From Actinophytocola gossypii (GTDB lineage Bacteria > Actinomycetota > Actinomycetes > Mycobacteriales > Pseudonocardiaceae), in the NCBI RefSeq assembly GCF_025165815.1, contig NZ_JAFFZE010000015.1, forward strand, positions 372,001 through 436,000: 64,000 nucleotides of DNA, read 5' to 3'. Positions 24,534 through 34,773 of this stretch are shown here, piece by piece (position 1 is the first letter of the stretch; every line of letters starts with the position of its first letter). A program made the position numbers and the translations under genes. The notes under the pieces were generated by a model. The model made no database searches and was not told the DNA's origin. It was given only the letters and a program-made list of their open reading frames with translations.

Positions 24534-27278
24534 CTACCCGTCCGGGTCGAGCAGGTCGGCCAGGTCGCGGCGGGAGCGGCCGCCGAGCTTGCGGAGCACC
24601 CGCGCGACGTGGCTCTCCACCGTGCGCTGCGACAGGTACAGCCTGGCCGCGATCTCCCGGTTGGAGCGGCCCTCGGCGGCCAGTGCGGCGACCTCGTACT
24701 CGCGCGGTGACAGCGACGACCCGTACGAGCGCCGCCCGCCGCGCCACGGGTACGGGATCGGGAGGCCGAGGTCGCGCAGAACCCGGCACACCCGGGACAC
24801 GTCGAGGGTCGCGCCGAGGTCGGCATAACGGCGCAGGGCGCGCTCCAGCGGGTCGGCGGATCCGCGCCACGTACCCAGCCGCACCCACACGCCTGCCTCG
24901 TCGTAGGCGAAGCCGAGGCGGCCCAGCTCGTCGGCCACCGCCGCGGCGGTGGCCTCGTCGCGGTCGAGCACGGCGCGGCACAGTCTGCCGATGGCCTGGG
25001 GTCTCGGGGCGTCCGCGGTGCCGAGACCGGCCAGCAGCTCGTCGACGACCCCTCGGGCGTCCGCGCCGACGGCGTCGACCAGGCACAGGGCCGCCTCCGC
25101 ACCCCACACCCAGGTGCCCTTCGCCCGGACCTCGGCCAGGCACGCCTCGGCCTCCCGGACGGCCGACGGAACGTCGCCGAGGGTGAGCAGCAGGCGGGCC
25201 AGCGCGGCGCGGGCCGGCACCAGCGGGCGGACCGCGCCCACCTCGTCGGCGGTGGCGACCACCTCGCGCAGGCACGTGAGCGCCTCCTCGGCGTCGCCCT
25301 GGACGGCGAGTACCGAGCCGAGCAGGAACCTCGTGTCCAGTTCGGCGGCGGCGAAGTCGTTCGGTTCGCGCACCAGCGCCCTGGCCCTGGTCGCCAGGTC
25401 CGTCCACCTCCCGGCCTCGCGGTCGATCGACACCGCGACCAGCTCCACCACCCGCGCCACCCGCAGGTAGCCGGCGTCCTCGGCCACCTGCCTGCCCTCG
25501 GTGAACAGCGCCTCCGCCCGGGCCAGGTAGCCGACGTACAGCGCGCTCTGCGCCCAGTTCAGGCACGCCCGCGCGTGCTCGCGCGGCTCCGCGCGCAGCG
25601 CCGGGTCACCACGCAGCTCGTCCACGAGGCGCCAGCCGTCCGGGGCGCCGACCGCCACCCGCAGCGACGCCACCGCGATCCGGTGCGCCAGCCGCACTCC
25701 GACCGCACCGCTCGCGGCCGCCGCCTCGCCCGCCGCGGCACCGCGCGCCAGGTGTTCGGCGACCGTCCGGCCGGTGACCACGTCCGGCACGGCGAGGATC
25801 GCGAGTGCCCGCCCCAGCAGGTCCGGCCGGTCGGCGACGTCGGCCACCGCGCGCTCGATCTCCTCGTACCCGCGCCTGGCCTCGCCCTGCTGGCGCAACA
25901 GCCGGCCGAGCAGGAACCGCAGCTCACCTCGGACCGGGCGGGGGAGCCGTTCGTCGGCGAGCAGCCGGCCCAGGATCGGCATGGCCGCGGAGTGCGCGAG
26001 CCCGTCGACGGCGGCGCGCGCCATCGTGCGGACCAGCCGCACGCGGTGTTCCAGCGCGAGCCCCGGCGCGTCCAGGGCGTCCAGCAGGAACCGGGCCGCG
26101 GTGGCGTCGTCGCCGTGGGACAGCGCCAGGTCGGCGGCGGCCTCGGCGTAGCGCACCGACTCGGCCGCGCGCCCGGCGCCCCGGTAGTGGTGCGCGAGCC
26201 GCGCCACCGGGTGCGGGCCGGGACCGGCCGCGAGGGTCTCGGCGGCCCGCAGGTGCAGCAGCCGGCGCGCCGGTGACGGCAGCGCCTCGTACACCACCTG
26301 CCTGGCCAGCGCGTGCCGGAACCGGGCACGGCCGCCGTCGTCGTGCATCAGGCCGACGGCGAGCGCCTGCCCCAGCGCGTGGGCCACCGCGGCCGCGCCG
26401 ACCCCCGCCACGGCGACCAGCGTGTCGTCGTCGGGAGCCGGTCCGAGCACGGCCGCGGCGCCGAGCACGTCGCGGGCCCGCTCGTCCAGCGCCCGCCAGC
26501 GGTGCAGCAGCACGTCCCGCAGCGCGGTCGGCACCGCGAGCCCGTCGAGTCCGCCCGCGCCGCCGGTGGACGCGCACGCGACCAGGACCTCCTCGACCAT
26601 GAACGGGATCCCCGCGGTCAGGTCCACCAGGCCGTCGACGAACCGGTCCGGCACCTCGTCGAGCGCGTCCTCGGCGAGCGCGCGGACCTCCGGCGCCGCC
26701 AGCGGGCGCAGGGTGATCCTGGTCGTGCCGCCGGCCAGCGCCTCCCACACCGGGAGCCGGCCGTGGTCCTCACTGCGCAGCGTCAGCACCACCCGCAGCT
26801 CCGCCGGCATCCGGGCGGCGAGGAACGCGACGAACTCGGCGGTGCTCGCGTCGGCCCAGTGCACGTCCTCCACGACCAGCACCGCCGGCCCCAGCTCGGC
26901 GAGCAGGGCGGTGGTGGCGCGGAACAGCCGGTGCCGCTCGGCGGCCTGGTCGGCCAGCGGCGGCGGCGCGGGCGGCAGCCGGTCGGCCAGCTCGGGCAGG
27001 TAGGGCGCCAGCGCGCCGAGCACCGGGTTGAGCCGCCCTGGTGCCCGCAGCCGGCCGGCCACCCTGGTGACCGCGTCGAGCACCGGCCCCAGCGGGAACG
27101 GCTCCTGGACCGGCTCGCACTGCCCGAGCAGCAGCGGCCGGTCGTCGCCGGTGAGGGCCTCGCGCACCAGCCGGCTCTTGCCGACCCCGGCCTCGCCGTC
27201 GACCAGCACCATCGCGGGTGCGGTCGCGACGGCCTCGCGCAGCGCGCCGAGTTCGGTCACCCGCCCAACGAACTGCAT
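24534..27278 (-). CDS. LAL-type LuxR-family regulator (large ATP-binding)
   Basis: The protein has 914 residues from the ATG at 27278; an in-frame TTG at 27299 is an alternative. The N-terminal AAA/STAND module shows Walker A DGEAGVGKSRL (28-38) and Walker B AVLVVEDVHWADAST. A long TPR-like helical middle follows. The C-terminus carries the LuxR HTH LSPREYEVAALAAEGRSNRE, then IAARLYLSQRTVESHVARVL. LAL regulators often activate sugar-use or antibiotic genes. The gene is divergent from the secreted S8-Kelch protease gene, with about 100 bases between starts, so that pair is a candidate target. Confidence 0.92.
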   Translation of the reverse strand: MQFVGRVTELGALREAVATAPAMVLVDGEAGVGKSRLVREALTGDDRPLLLGQCEPVQEPFPLGPVLDAVTRVAGRLRAPGRLNPVLGALAPYLPELADRLPPAPPPLADQAAERHRLFRATTALLAELGPAVLVVEDVHWADASTAEFVAFLAARMPAELRVVLTLRSEDHGRLPVWEALAGGTTRITLRPLAAPEVRALAEDALDEVPDRFVDGLVDLTAGIPFMVEEVLVACASTGGAGGLDGLAVPTALRDVLLHRWRALDERARDVLGAAAVLGPAPDDDTLVAVAGVGAAAVAHALGQALAVGLMHDDGGRARFRHALARQVVYEALPSPARRLLHLRAAETLAAGPGPHPVARLAHHYRGAGRAAESVRYAEAAADLALSHGDDATAARFLLDALDAPGLALEHRVRLVRTMARAAVDGLAHSAAMPILGRLLADERLPRPVRGELRFLLGRLLRQQGEARRGYEEIERAVADVADRPDLLGRALAILAVPDVVTGRTVAEHLARGAAAGEAAAASGAVGVRLAHRIAVASLRVAVGAPDGWRLVDELRGDPALRAEPREHARACLNWAQSALYVGYLARAEALFTEGRQVAEDAGYLRVARVVELVAVSIDREAGRWTDLATRARALVREPNDFAAAELDTRFLLGSVLAVQGDAEEALTCLREVVATADEVGAVRPLVPARAALARLLLTLGDVPSAVREAEACLAEVRAKGTWVWGAEAALCLVDAVGADARGVVDELLAGLGTADAPRPQAIGRLCRAVLDRDEATAAAVADELGRLGFAYDEAGVWVRLGTWRGSADPLERALRRYADLGATLDVSRVCRVLRDLGLPIPYPWRGGRRSYGSSLSPREYEVAALAAEGRSNREIAARLYLSQRTVESHVARVLRKLGGRSRRDLADLLDPDG

Positions 27279-27381
27279 GCCCACCCGCGGTTTTCCCAAA
27301 GTTCAGTAGCCCGTACGGATGATGGCACCCGCGGCCACGTGGTTTCTATACCGGAGATCCGCTGTGGACGGAGGTTCCGGT

Positions 27382-30300
27382 ATGACGGTCGGCACATCCC
27401 GGCTGCTCGGCGTCGCCCTGACCGCGATCGTCGGGGTCGGCCTGATCGCCACCCCGGCGCAGGCCGCGCCCGCGCCCCCACCGGCGCCGTCGGCGCCGTC
27501 GGCGAAGGTCGACCGGGACCTGCGCGCCGCGCTCGACACCGGCCGGCAGGACTTCCTCGTGTCGTTCACCGCGCGGGCCGACCTGTCGGCCGCCGCCGCG
27601 ACCGACGACTGGACCGCCCGGGGCGAGGCCGTGGTCGACGCGCTGGACCGCACCGCCGAGCGCAGCCAGCGGGCCGTGCGCCAGCGGCTCGACGCGGCGG
27701 GCGTGCAGTACCGCGCCTTCCACGCCTCGAACACCATCTACGTCTTCGACGGCACCGAGCAGCTCGCCGGCACCCTCGCCGCCAGCACCGAGGTGTCCAG
27801 CCTGTACCCGGCCCGCACCTACGCCCTGCCGCACCCCGAGCCCGAGCCGGCGCCCGCCTCGGCCGCCGGGGTCGAGTGGGGCGTGGCGGACATCGGCGCC
27901 GACGACGTCTGGCGGGACTTCGAGGCCGACGGCACCGGCATCGTGGTCGCCAACATCGACTCCGGCGTGCAGTACGACCACCCCGCGCTGGTCGGGAGCT
28001 ACCGGGGCAGCAACGGCGACGGCACCTTCGACCACGACTACAACTGGTACGACCCGGCCGGGGTGTGCTCGTCGTCGACGCCGACGCCGTGCGACAACTC
28101 CGGGCACGGCACGCACACAATGGGCACCATGACCGGCGGCGGCCCCGGTGGTGGGATCGGCGTCGCCCCCGGCGCGACCTGGATCGCCGCGAAGGGCTGC
28201 GAGGCCGACTTCTGCTCCAGCTTCGCGCTGCTCGCCTCGGGGGAGTGGCTGCTCGCGCCCACCGACGCGGACGGGCGGAACCCGCGGCCGGGCCTGCGCC
28301 CGCACATCGTCAACAACTCCTGGGGCGCGTCCAACGGCCCGATCGTCGACCCCTGGTACGACGACGTCGTCGCCGCCTGGCTCGCCGCTGGCATCTTCCC
28401 ATCGTTCTCCAACGGCAACTCCGGCCCCGGCTGCGACACCGCCGGCACCCCCGGCGACGCGGCCGCCACCTACAGCGCCGGCATGTACGACGCCGACGGC
28501 GTGATCGCCCCCGGCTCCAGCCGTGGCCCCGGCGCGAACGGCCAGGTCAAGCCGAACATCTCCGCGCCGGGCGTCAACGTCCGCTCCGCCTACCCCGGCG
28601 ACGCCTACGCCGCGCTCACCGGCACCTCGATGGCCGCGCCGCACGTGTCCGGCACCGTGGCCCTGCTGTGGTCGGCCGCCCCGGCGGTCATCGGGGACAT
28701 CGCCGAGACCCGCCAGCTGCTCGACACCACCGCGATCGACGTCGGCGACACCAGCTGCGGCGGCACGCCGGCGAACAACAACGTCTACGGCCAGGGCAGG
28801 CTCGACGCCCACCGCGCGGTCGAGTCCGCGCCGCGTGACGTCGCCGCGGGCCGGCTCACCGGCACCATCACCGACGCGGCCACCGGCGACCCGGTCGACG
28901 GCGCCGAGGTCGCGGTCGGCGACCGCACCCTGACCACCGGCCAGGACGGCACCTACTCGCTCGTGCTGCCCGCCGGCGACCACACCGTCACCGCCACCCG
29001 GTTCGGCTACCGCACGGGCACCGCCGAGGTCACCGTCACCCGCGACGGCACCACCACCGGCGACCTCGCGCTCACCGCCCTGCCCACGGTCGTCGTCAGC
29101 GGCACCGTCCGCGCGGGCTCGGCGCACGGCTGGCCGCTGGCCGCCACCGTCGAGGTCGAGGACGTGCCCGGCGGCACCGTGCACACCGACCCGGAGACCG
29201 GTCGCTACACCATCGAGCTGCCTGCGGACGCCGAGTACGCCCTCACCACCAGCGCCACCTACCCCGGCTACACCCCGCACACCGAGCGGCTCACCGTCGC
29301 CGGCGACGACGTGACCCGCGACGTCGAGCTGCCCGCCGACCGCTACACCTGCACCGCCCCCGGCTACCGAGCCGGCGAGACCGACGTGGCCCTCACCCAG
29401 ACCTTCGACGAGCCGGCGGTCCCGGCCGGCTGGTCGGTCGTGGACGACGCCGGCACCGGCGAGGTGTGGCGGTTCGACGACCACCGGAACTTCGGCAACC
29501 GCACCGGCGGCGACGGGCTCTACGGCTGGGTGTTCAGCTCCGGCTTCGGCCAGGACGGCCGCCAGGACACCTCGCTGGTCTCGCCCCCGGTCGACCTGTC
29601 CGCCGCCGAGCTGCCCGCGGTCTGGTTCGACAACGACTTCAGCACGTCCGGCCGGGCCACGGCGTATGTCGACGTGTCCACCGACGGCGGCGCCACCTGG
29701 ACGACCGCGTGGCAGCGCCGGGACACCGACCTGCGCCGCCAGCCCGTGATGGTCCCGCTCCCGACCGCCGCCGGCGCCGCCGACACCCGCGTCCGGTTCC
29801 GCTACGCCGGCGGGTTCGACGGGTGGTGGCAGGTCGACACCGTCCGCGTCGGCGACCGGGTCTGCGAGGTCGTGCCGGGTGGCCTGGTCACCGGGCACGT
29901 GCGCGACGCCAACACCGGCGAACCACTGGCCGGCGCCACCGTCCGCCACCCCGGCGGCACCGTCACCACCGCCGAGGACGGCTCCTACTGGCTGTTCACC
30001 GGCCCGGGCGAGGGGGAGGTGACCGCGACCAAGGAGCGCTACCACCCGCACACCGAGCGGATCGCGGTCACGGCCGACGCGGTGACCGGCGCCGACCTGG
30101 CGCCCCGCGCTGGCGTGGTCACCGTGCTGGACACCGAGGTGGAGGCCACCACCACGCTCGGCGGCGCCGCCACCGGCCGGGTGACCGTCCGCAACGACGG
30201 CACGGCGCCGGTGCGCGTCGACGTCACCGAACGGCACGGCGACATCCAGGTCGCCGGGGAGTCCGCCACCCTCGCCGCGACCGCGCCGGGCGCCCCCGTG

Positions 30301-31722
30301 CAGCGGGTGCGCGGCCGGTTCTCCCCGGAGCCGACGGCGGTCCAACGGGCGACCGCGCCCACCGCGACAACGGCCCCGTGGACCTCGGTGGCCGACTACC
30401 CGATCGCCGTCATGGACAACGCGGTCGGCTACCACGACGGCGAGCTGTACTCCGCCGGCGGCCGCTCCTGGTCCGGTGTCGTGCGCGACGCCTACGTCTT
30501 CGACCCGGAGACCGCCGGCTGGACCAGGATCGCCGACGCACCACGGGTCAGGCAGGCGCCGGCCGCGGGGTTCATCGGCGGCCGGTTCTACCTGGCCGGC
30601 GGCTGGGCCGACGGCGGCGCCGAGCGGTTCGACGTGGACGTCTACGACCCGCACACCGACACCTGGACCTCGGGTCCGGCGGCGCCGGTGGCGCGGGCGG
30701 GCGCGGGCAACGCGGTCCTCGGCGACCGGCTGTACGTGGTCGGTGGCTGCGGCACCGGTTGCGGCACCCAGGAGGTGCACCGGTTCGACCCGGCCGACGG
30801 CACCTGGACCCGGCTCGCCGACTACCCCGAGGACGCCGCCTGGCTGTCCTGCGGCGGCATCGGCACCGCGCTCTACTGCACCGGCGGCATGGCCGACGAG
30901 GAGCCGTCGAGCCGCGCCACCTACCGCTACGACCCGGCCGGTGACCGCTGGAGCCGGCTGGCCGACCTGCCCATCGACCTGTGGGGCGCCGGCTCCGCCG
31001 TGGCCGACGGCCGCCTGCTGGTCTCCGGCGGCGTCACCGACAACGGCCGCGCGATCACCAACCAGGGCTTCGCCTACGACCCGGTGACCGACACCTGGTC
31101 GGCGCTGCCGAACGCGGCCACCGCGCTCTACCGGGGCGGCAGCGGCTGCGGCTTCTACCGGATCGGCGGCGCGAACGCCTCCGGCACGGCCGCCGCGACC
31201 GCGGAGCTGCTGCCCGGCTTCACCCGGTGCGACGACCGCGACCCCGTGTCCTGGCTGTCGGTCCGGCCCGGCACCACGACGCTGGCGCCGGGGGAGAGCG
31301 TCACGGTGACCGTGTCGATGAGCGGCGCCGTCGCCCAGCCCGGCCGTTACACCGCCGCCGTACAGCTCCGCGACGACGGTCCCTACGACACCCACACGGT
31401 GCCGGTGACGCTGACCGTGGACCCGCCGAGGAGCTGGGGCGTACTCACCGGCACCGTCACCGGGGTCGCCTGCGACGGCACCGAGACCCCGCTGCCCGGC
31501 GCCACCGTCCGGATCACCGAGGGCGGCACCGGCCACACCCTGCGCACCGACGCGCACGGCACCTACCGCATCTGGCTCGACCGCCGGGCGGACATCCAGC
31601 TGGTCGTCGCCAAGAGCGGCTACCTCGCCACCGTCGAGACGGCCCGCGTCCGTGCCGGCCGGACCACGGTCACCGACGTCGCCCTCACCCAGGCCGCCTG
31701 CTCCCCGAGGAGAACCGCATGA
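27382..31722 (+). CDS. Secreted S8 (subtilase) protease with Kelch propeller and carboxypeptidase-regulatory-like domains
   Basis: The protein has 1446 residues. The ATG at 27382 follows ACGGAGG with seven bases spacing. A Sec signal peptide ends at TPAQA/A (28). Residues about 40-145 look like an I9-type propeptide. The S8 catalytic triad is Asp193 (NIDSGVQ), His242 (GHGTHTMG) and Ser416 (GTSMAAPH). Behind it lie two carboxypeptidase-regulatory-like beta domains (about 490-653), a MAM/jelly-roll-like domain (about 673-830), a third regulatory-like domain (833-910), a Kelch propeller (about 997-1283), an Ig-like domain and a last regulatory-like domain to the C-terminus. The stop overlaps the next gene's start (ATGA). 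Substrate is unknown; the array suggests binding to large glycans or proteins. Confidence 0.92.
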   Translation: MTVGTSRLLGVALTAIVGVGLIATPAQAAPAPPPAPSAPSAKVDRDLRAALDTGRQDFLVSFTARADLSAAAATDDWTARGEAVVDALDRTAERSQRAVRQRLDAAGVQYRAFHASNTIYVFDGTEQLAGTLAASTEVSSLYPARTYALPHPEPEPAPASAAGVEWGVADIGADDVWRDFEADGTGIVVANIDSGVQYDHPALVGSYRGSNGDGTFDHDYNWYDPAGVCSSSTPTPCDNSGHGTHTMGTMTGGGPGGGIGVAPGATWIAAKGCEADFCSSFALLASGEWLLAPTDADGRNPRPGLRPHIVNNSWGASNGPIVDPWYDDVVAAWLAAGIFPSFSNGNSGPGCDTAGTPGDAAATYSAGMYDADGVIAPGSSRGPGANGQVKPNISAPGVNVRSAYPGDAYAALTGTSMAAPHVSGTVALLWSAAPAVIGDIAETRQLLDTTAIDVGDTSCGGTPANNNVYGQGRLDAHRAVESAPRDVAAGRLTGTITDAATGDPVDGAEVAVGDRTLTTGQDGTYSLVLPAGDHTVTATRFGYRTGTAEVTVTRDGTTTGDLALTALPTVVVSGTVRAGSAHGWPLAATVEVEDVPGGTVHTDPETGRYTIELPADAEYALTTSATYPGYTPHTERLTVAGDDVTRDVELPADRYTCTAPGYRAGETDVALTQTFDEPAVPAGWSVVDDAGTGEVWRFDDHRNFGNRTGGDGLYGWVFSSGFGQDGRQDTSLVSPPVDLSAAELPAVWFDNDFSTSGRATAYVDVSTDGGATWTTAWQRRDTDLRRQPVMVPLPTAAGAADTRVRFRYAGGFDGWWQVDTVRVGDRVCEVVPGGLVTGHVRDANTGEPLAGATVRHPGGTVTTAEDGSYWLFTGPGEGEVTATKERYHPHTERIAVTADAVTGADLAPRAGVVTVLDTEVEATTTLGGAATGRVTVRNDGTAPVRVDVTERHGDIQVAGESATLAATAPGAPVQRVRGRFSPEPTAVQRATAPTATTAPWTSVADYPIAVMDNAVGYHDGELYSAGGRSWSGVVRDAYVFDPETAGWTRIADAPRVRQAPAAGFIGGRFYLAGGWADGGAERFDVDVYDPHTDTWTSGPAAPVARAGAGNAVLGDRLYVVGGCGTGCGTQEVHRFDPADGTWTRLADYPEDAAWLSCGGIGTALYCTGGMADEEPSSRATYRYDPAGDRWSRLADLPIDLWGAGSAVADGRLLVSGGVTDNGRAITNQGFAYDPVTDTWSALPNAATALYRGGSGCGFYRIGGANASGTAAATAELLPGFTRCDDRDPVSWLSVRPGTTTLAPGESVTVTVSMSGAVAQPGRYTAAVQLRDDGPYDTHTVPVTLTVDPPRSWGVLTGTVTGVACDGTETPLPGATVRITEGGTGHTLRTDAHGTYRIWLDRRADIQLVVAKSGYLATVETARVRAGRTTVTDVALTQAACSPRRTA

Positions 31723-34463
31723 CTCCGCTGTCCAGGGCCGGCACACTGGCCGGGCTGACCGTGCTCGGCCTGCTCGCCGGCGTCACCCCCGCGCTCGCCG
31801 GCGCCGAGGTCGAGGTCACCGTCACCGGCGTCGTCCGCGACGACTCCGGCCAGGGCTGGCCGCTGTGGGCGGACGTCGCGGTGACTGGCGAGGACGGGCG
31901 GCCGCTTGCCACCACCACCAGCGACCCGTGGACCGGCCGGTACCGGGTGACCGTGCCCGCCGACGAGGCGGCGACCGTGCGGGCGACCGCGCGCTACGCC
32001 GGCTACCGGGAGACCACCGCGCCGGTGACCGGCCGGGTCAGCGATGTCGCGGTGCCGGTCGACACCGACACCTGCGTGGCGCTCGGCTACCGGCACGTCT
32101 CCGCCGGGCTGTTGGAGTCCTTCGACGGCGTGCCGGCCGAGTGGACGGTCACCGACGCCATCGGCGCGGGCCAGGGCTGGCGGTTCGACGACCCGGACGG
32201 GCACGGCAACCGCACCGGCGGCACCGGCGGGTTCGCCATCGTCGACAGCGCGTACTACGGCTACATCAACCGGCAGGACACCGCGCTGGTGTCACCTCCG
32301 GTCGACCTGACCGACGTCCCCGACCCCAGCATCGGGTTCGCCAGCGACTTCCCGATGTTCGACTACGGCCCTGGCCGGTCCGGCATCGGCGAGGTCGACC
32401 TGTCCCTCGACGACGGCGCCACCTGGCGGAACGTGTGGCGCGTCGACGACAACGCCCCCGGCCCGGAACGCGTCGTGGTGCCGGTGCCGGACGCGGCGGG
32501 CGAGCCGGACGTGCGGGTCCGGTTCCGCTACTCCGAGGGCGACCTGACCGCGGGCCGCTGGTGGCAGGTCGACGACGTGTTCGTCGGCGACCGGTCCTGC
32601 GACCCGCTGCCGGGCGGTCTGGTCGCCGGCGTCGTGTCCGACCGCAACACCGGTACCCCGCTGACCGGCGCCACCGTCCGCGGCGGCGACACGGCCACCA
32701 CCACGGTCGACGACGGCTTCTACTGGACGTTCTCGCCGGCCACCGGCGGGCGTTCGTTCACCGCGTCGAGCCTGCTGTACCGGACCGGCACCGAGCCGGT
32801 GCGGGTGGCGCCGAACCAGGTCAACCGCCTGGACTTCGCGCTCGCCGCCGGCCGGATCGAGGCCGCCGTCGACGAGGCGACCACGGACGTCGCACTCGGT
32901 GGACGCGGCAACACCCGGCTGCGCCTGGCGAACACCGGCACCGCGCCGGCGACGGTGACCGTGGTCGAGCGACCCGGCGAGTTCACCCTCCAGGACATCT
33001 CCTCGCCGGTCCGCACGGCGTCGGCGGCGGGCGCGGAGCCCAGGCTCGTGCACGGCGACTTCACCCCCGGCCGCCTCGACCCCGGCACCTCCTCCCCGGC
33101 ACCCGCGGCGACCCGGGCCGGCACCGAGTGGGTGCCCCAGGGCGACCTGCCGATCCCGGTGGTCGACAACGCCGCCGCCGCGCACGACGGGATCGTGTAC
33201 TCGCTGGGCGGCCGATCGGGCATCCGCCAGGCGATTCAGGACGTGTACGCCTACGACGCCGGGGTGTGGACGCGGCTCGCCGACCTGCCACACGGCCGGG
33301 AGAAGCCGGCGGCCGGTTTCGTCGACGGCAGGCTGTACGTCGTCGGCGGCTGGGGCACCGGCATTCCGACCGACCTCGTGGAACAGCTGGACATCTACGA
33401 CCCGGCGACCGGCACCTGGTCGGCCGGCGCGCCGATGCCCGATCCGGTGGCCGGTGCCGGCACCGCCGTGCTCGACGGCGCGCTGTACGTCATCGGCGGC
33501 TGCCCCGCCGACGCCGACTGCGGCACGACGGCCGTGCACCGCTACGACGCCGCGTCGAACACGTGGGACCGGGTCGCCGACTACCCGGAGCCGGTCGCCT
33601 GGTCGTCCTGCGGTGGCCTGGAAGCGGCGGTGTACTGCGCCGGCGGGATCGGGAACGACACCAGCAGCCGCGCCGGCTACGCCTACGACCCCGGCCTCGA
33701 CCGCTGGACCCCGCGCGCCGACCTGCCGATCGACCTGTGGGGCGCGGCGACGACCGTGGCGAACGGCAGGCTGCTGGTCTCCGGCGGCGTGACCGACGGC
33801 CGCGCGACGATCACCAACCAGGGCTTCGCCTACGACCCGGCGGCCGACACGTGGTCCGCGCTGCCGAACGCGAACAGCAGCGTGTACCGAGGCGCTGGGG
33901 CGTGCGGCTTCCTCAAGTTCGGCGGCCGGCAGGGCGGTGGATCCCCCACCCCGTTCGTGGAACTGCTGCCCGGCCACACCGCGTGCGGCCCCGACCGCGA
34001 CGCCGACTGGCTGGCGGTGAGCCCCCGGTCGGTGACCCTGGCACCCGGTGAGCGGGTGACCCTCACCGTCCGCTTCGACGCGCGGCGGGCCGACCAGCCC
34101 GGCGAGTTCGCCGCGGACCTGTTGGTGCGCACCGACACCCCGTACCGGACCAGCGAGGTGCCAGCGGCCATGACGGTCGCGGCACCGCGCGGCTGGGGCC
34201 TGCTGACCGGGGCGGTGACGGGTCTGACGTGCGCGGGCGTCACCTCCCCGGTCCGCGGGGCCACGGTCACGCTCACCGACCGCACCGGCTCCCGGGCGCT
34301 CGGGACGGGGCCGGACGGCGAGTTCGCGCGCTGGCTCCCGGCCAGGAGGTACTCGCTGATCGCGTCGGCGGACGGCTACCTCCCGGCCGTCGCCGAGTCC
34401 CGGGTCCGCCGGGGGCAGGAGACGACCGTGGACCTCACGCTGGATCGTCTGGACTGCGCCTGA
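31719..34463 (+). CDS. Secreted Kelch/carboxypeptidase-regulatory-like protein, protease-less paralogue
   Basis: The protein has 914 residues; the ATG at 31719 overlaps the previous stop and is preceded by GAGGAG. The signal peptide is MTPLSRAGTLAGLTVLGLLA to about residue 27. From there it aligns by eye with the preceding protein from its second regulatory-like domain onward: jelly-roll-like domain (QDTALVSPPVDLTD matches QDTSLVSPPVDLSA), regulatory-like domain, Kelch blades (LPIDLWGAATTVANGRLLVS against LPIDLWGAGSAVADGRLLVS), Ig-like and final regulatory-like domain. The propeptide, S8 domain and first regulatory-like domain are absent. It is probably a partner or adhesin arising by tandem duplication. 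Confidence 0.88.
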   Translation: MTPLSRAGTLAGLTVLGLLAGVTPALAGAEVEVTVTGVVRDDSGQGWPLWADVAVTGEDGRPLATTTSDPWTGRYRVTVPADEAATVRATARYAGYRETTAPVTGRVSDVAVPVDTDTCVALGYRHVSAGLLESFDGVPAEWTVTDAIGAGQGWRFDDPDGHGNRTGGTGGFAIVDSAYYGYINRQDTALVSPPVDLTDVPDPSIGFASDFPMFDYGPGRSGIGEVDLSLDDGATWRNVWRVDDNAPGPERVVVPVPDAAGEPDVRVRFRYSEGDLTAGRWWQVDDVFVGDRSCDPLPGGLVAGVVSDRNTGTPLTGATVRGGDTATTTVDDGFYWTFSPATGGRSFTASSLLYRTGTEPVRVAPNQVNRLDFALAAGRIEAAVDEATTDVALGGRGNTRLRLANTGTAPATVTVVERPGEFTLQDISSPVRTASAAGAEPRLVHGDFTPGRLDPGTSSPAPAATRAGTEWVPQGDLPIPVVDNAAAAHDGIVYSLGGRSGIRQAIQDVYAYDAGVWTRLADLPHGREKPAAGFVDGRLYVVGGWGTGIPTDLVEQLDIYDPATGTWSAGAPMPDPVAGAGTAVLDGALYVIGGCPADADCGTTAVHRYDAASNTWDRVADYPEPVAWSSCGGLEAAVYCAGGIGNDTSSRAGYAYDPGLDRWTPRADLPIDLWGAATTVANGRLLVSGGVTDGRATITNQGFAYDPAADTWSALPNANSSVYRGAGACGFLKFGGRQGGGSPTPFVELLPGHTACGPDRDADWLAVSPRSVTLAPGERVTLTVRFDARRADQPGEFAADLLVRTDTPYRTSEVPAAMTVAAPRGWGLLTGAVTGLTCAGVTSPVRGATVTLTDRTGSRALGTGPDGEFARWLPARRYSLIASADGYLPAVAESRVRRGQETTVDLTLDRLDCA

Positions 34464-34686
34464 GCCACAGCGGGTCGCCGGGTGCCCTGGAGGGCGCCCG
34501 GCGTTCCTGCTGAACCCGGACCTCCTGCTGCGGCTCGTACGCCGCGGGGTGCCAGATCTCGTCGAACACGCTCACCGCGGAACTGGCGATCCCGCGCCGC
34601 CGGGCCCGCTTCGCCAGCCGCATGAGCACGGCCATCACCAACCCGTAGGCGACCGCGACCCCGAGGAACGCCAGGACGACACCCAT
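34435..34686 (-). CDS. Small single-span membrane protein
   Basis: The protein has 83 residues from the ATG at 34686. One membrane segment at the N-terminus (GVVLAFLGVAVAYGLVMAVL) is followed by basic RLAKRARRRG and the conserved-looking SVFDEIWHPAAYEPQQEV. Similar short proteins with FDE-x-W-HP-A-A are common in actinomycetes, without known function. Its last codons overlap the end of the Kelch gene by 29 bases and contain that gene's terminator hairpin, so the tail is probably not conserved. Confidence 0.65.
   Translation of the reverse strand: MGVVLAFLGVAVAYGLVMAVLMRLAKRARRRGIASSAVSVFDEIWHPAAYEPQQEVRVQQERRAPSRAPGDPLWLRRSPDDPA
34477..34502 (+). terminator. Terminator of the S8-Kelch operon, inside the opposing gene
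   Basis: An 11-base stem (34477-34487 with 34492-34502, one G-T wobble) with a TGGA loop lies 13 bases after the stop of the Kelch gene. It falls inside the coding end of the small convergent membrane protein gene. Confidence 0.7.
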
Positions 34687-34773
34687 GCGTCCAGGCTAGC
34701 CACTTCCGAGTACCCCGGGGTTTGACGCCGCCAGCCGGAGGTAGTCGGCGAGGTGAGCCAGGGGAGGTACCTG

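Noticed and set aside
27346-31746. A 1466-codon open frame antisense to the S8-Kelch gene
   Set aside because: It has no recognisable domains and repeated G/A/V/R composition typical of the antisense of high-GC coding DNA. The sense frame encodes a clear protease.
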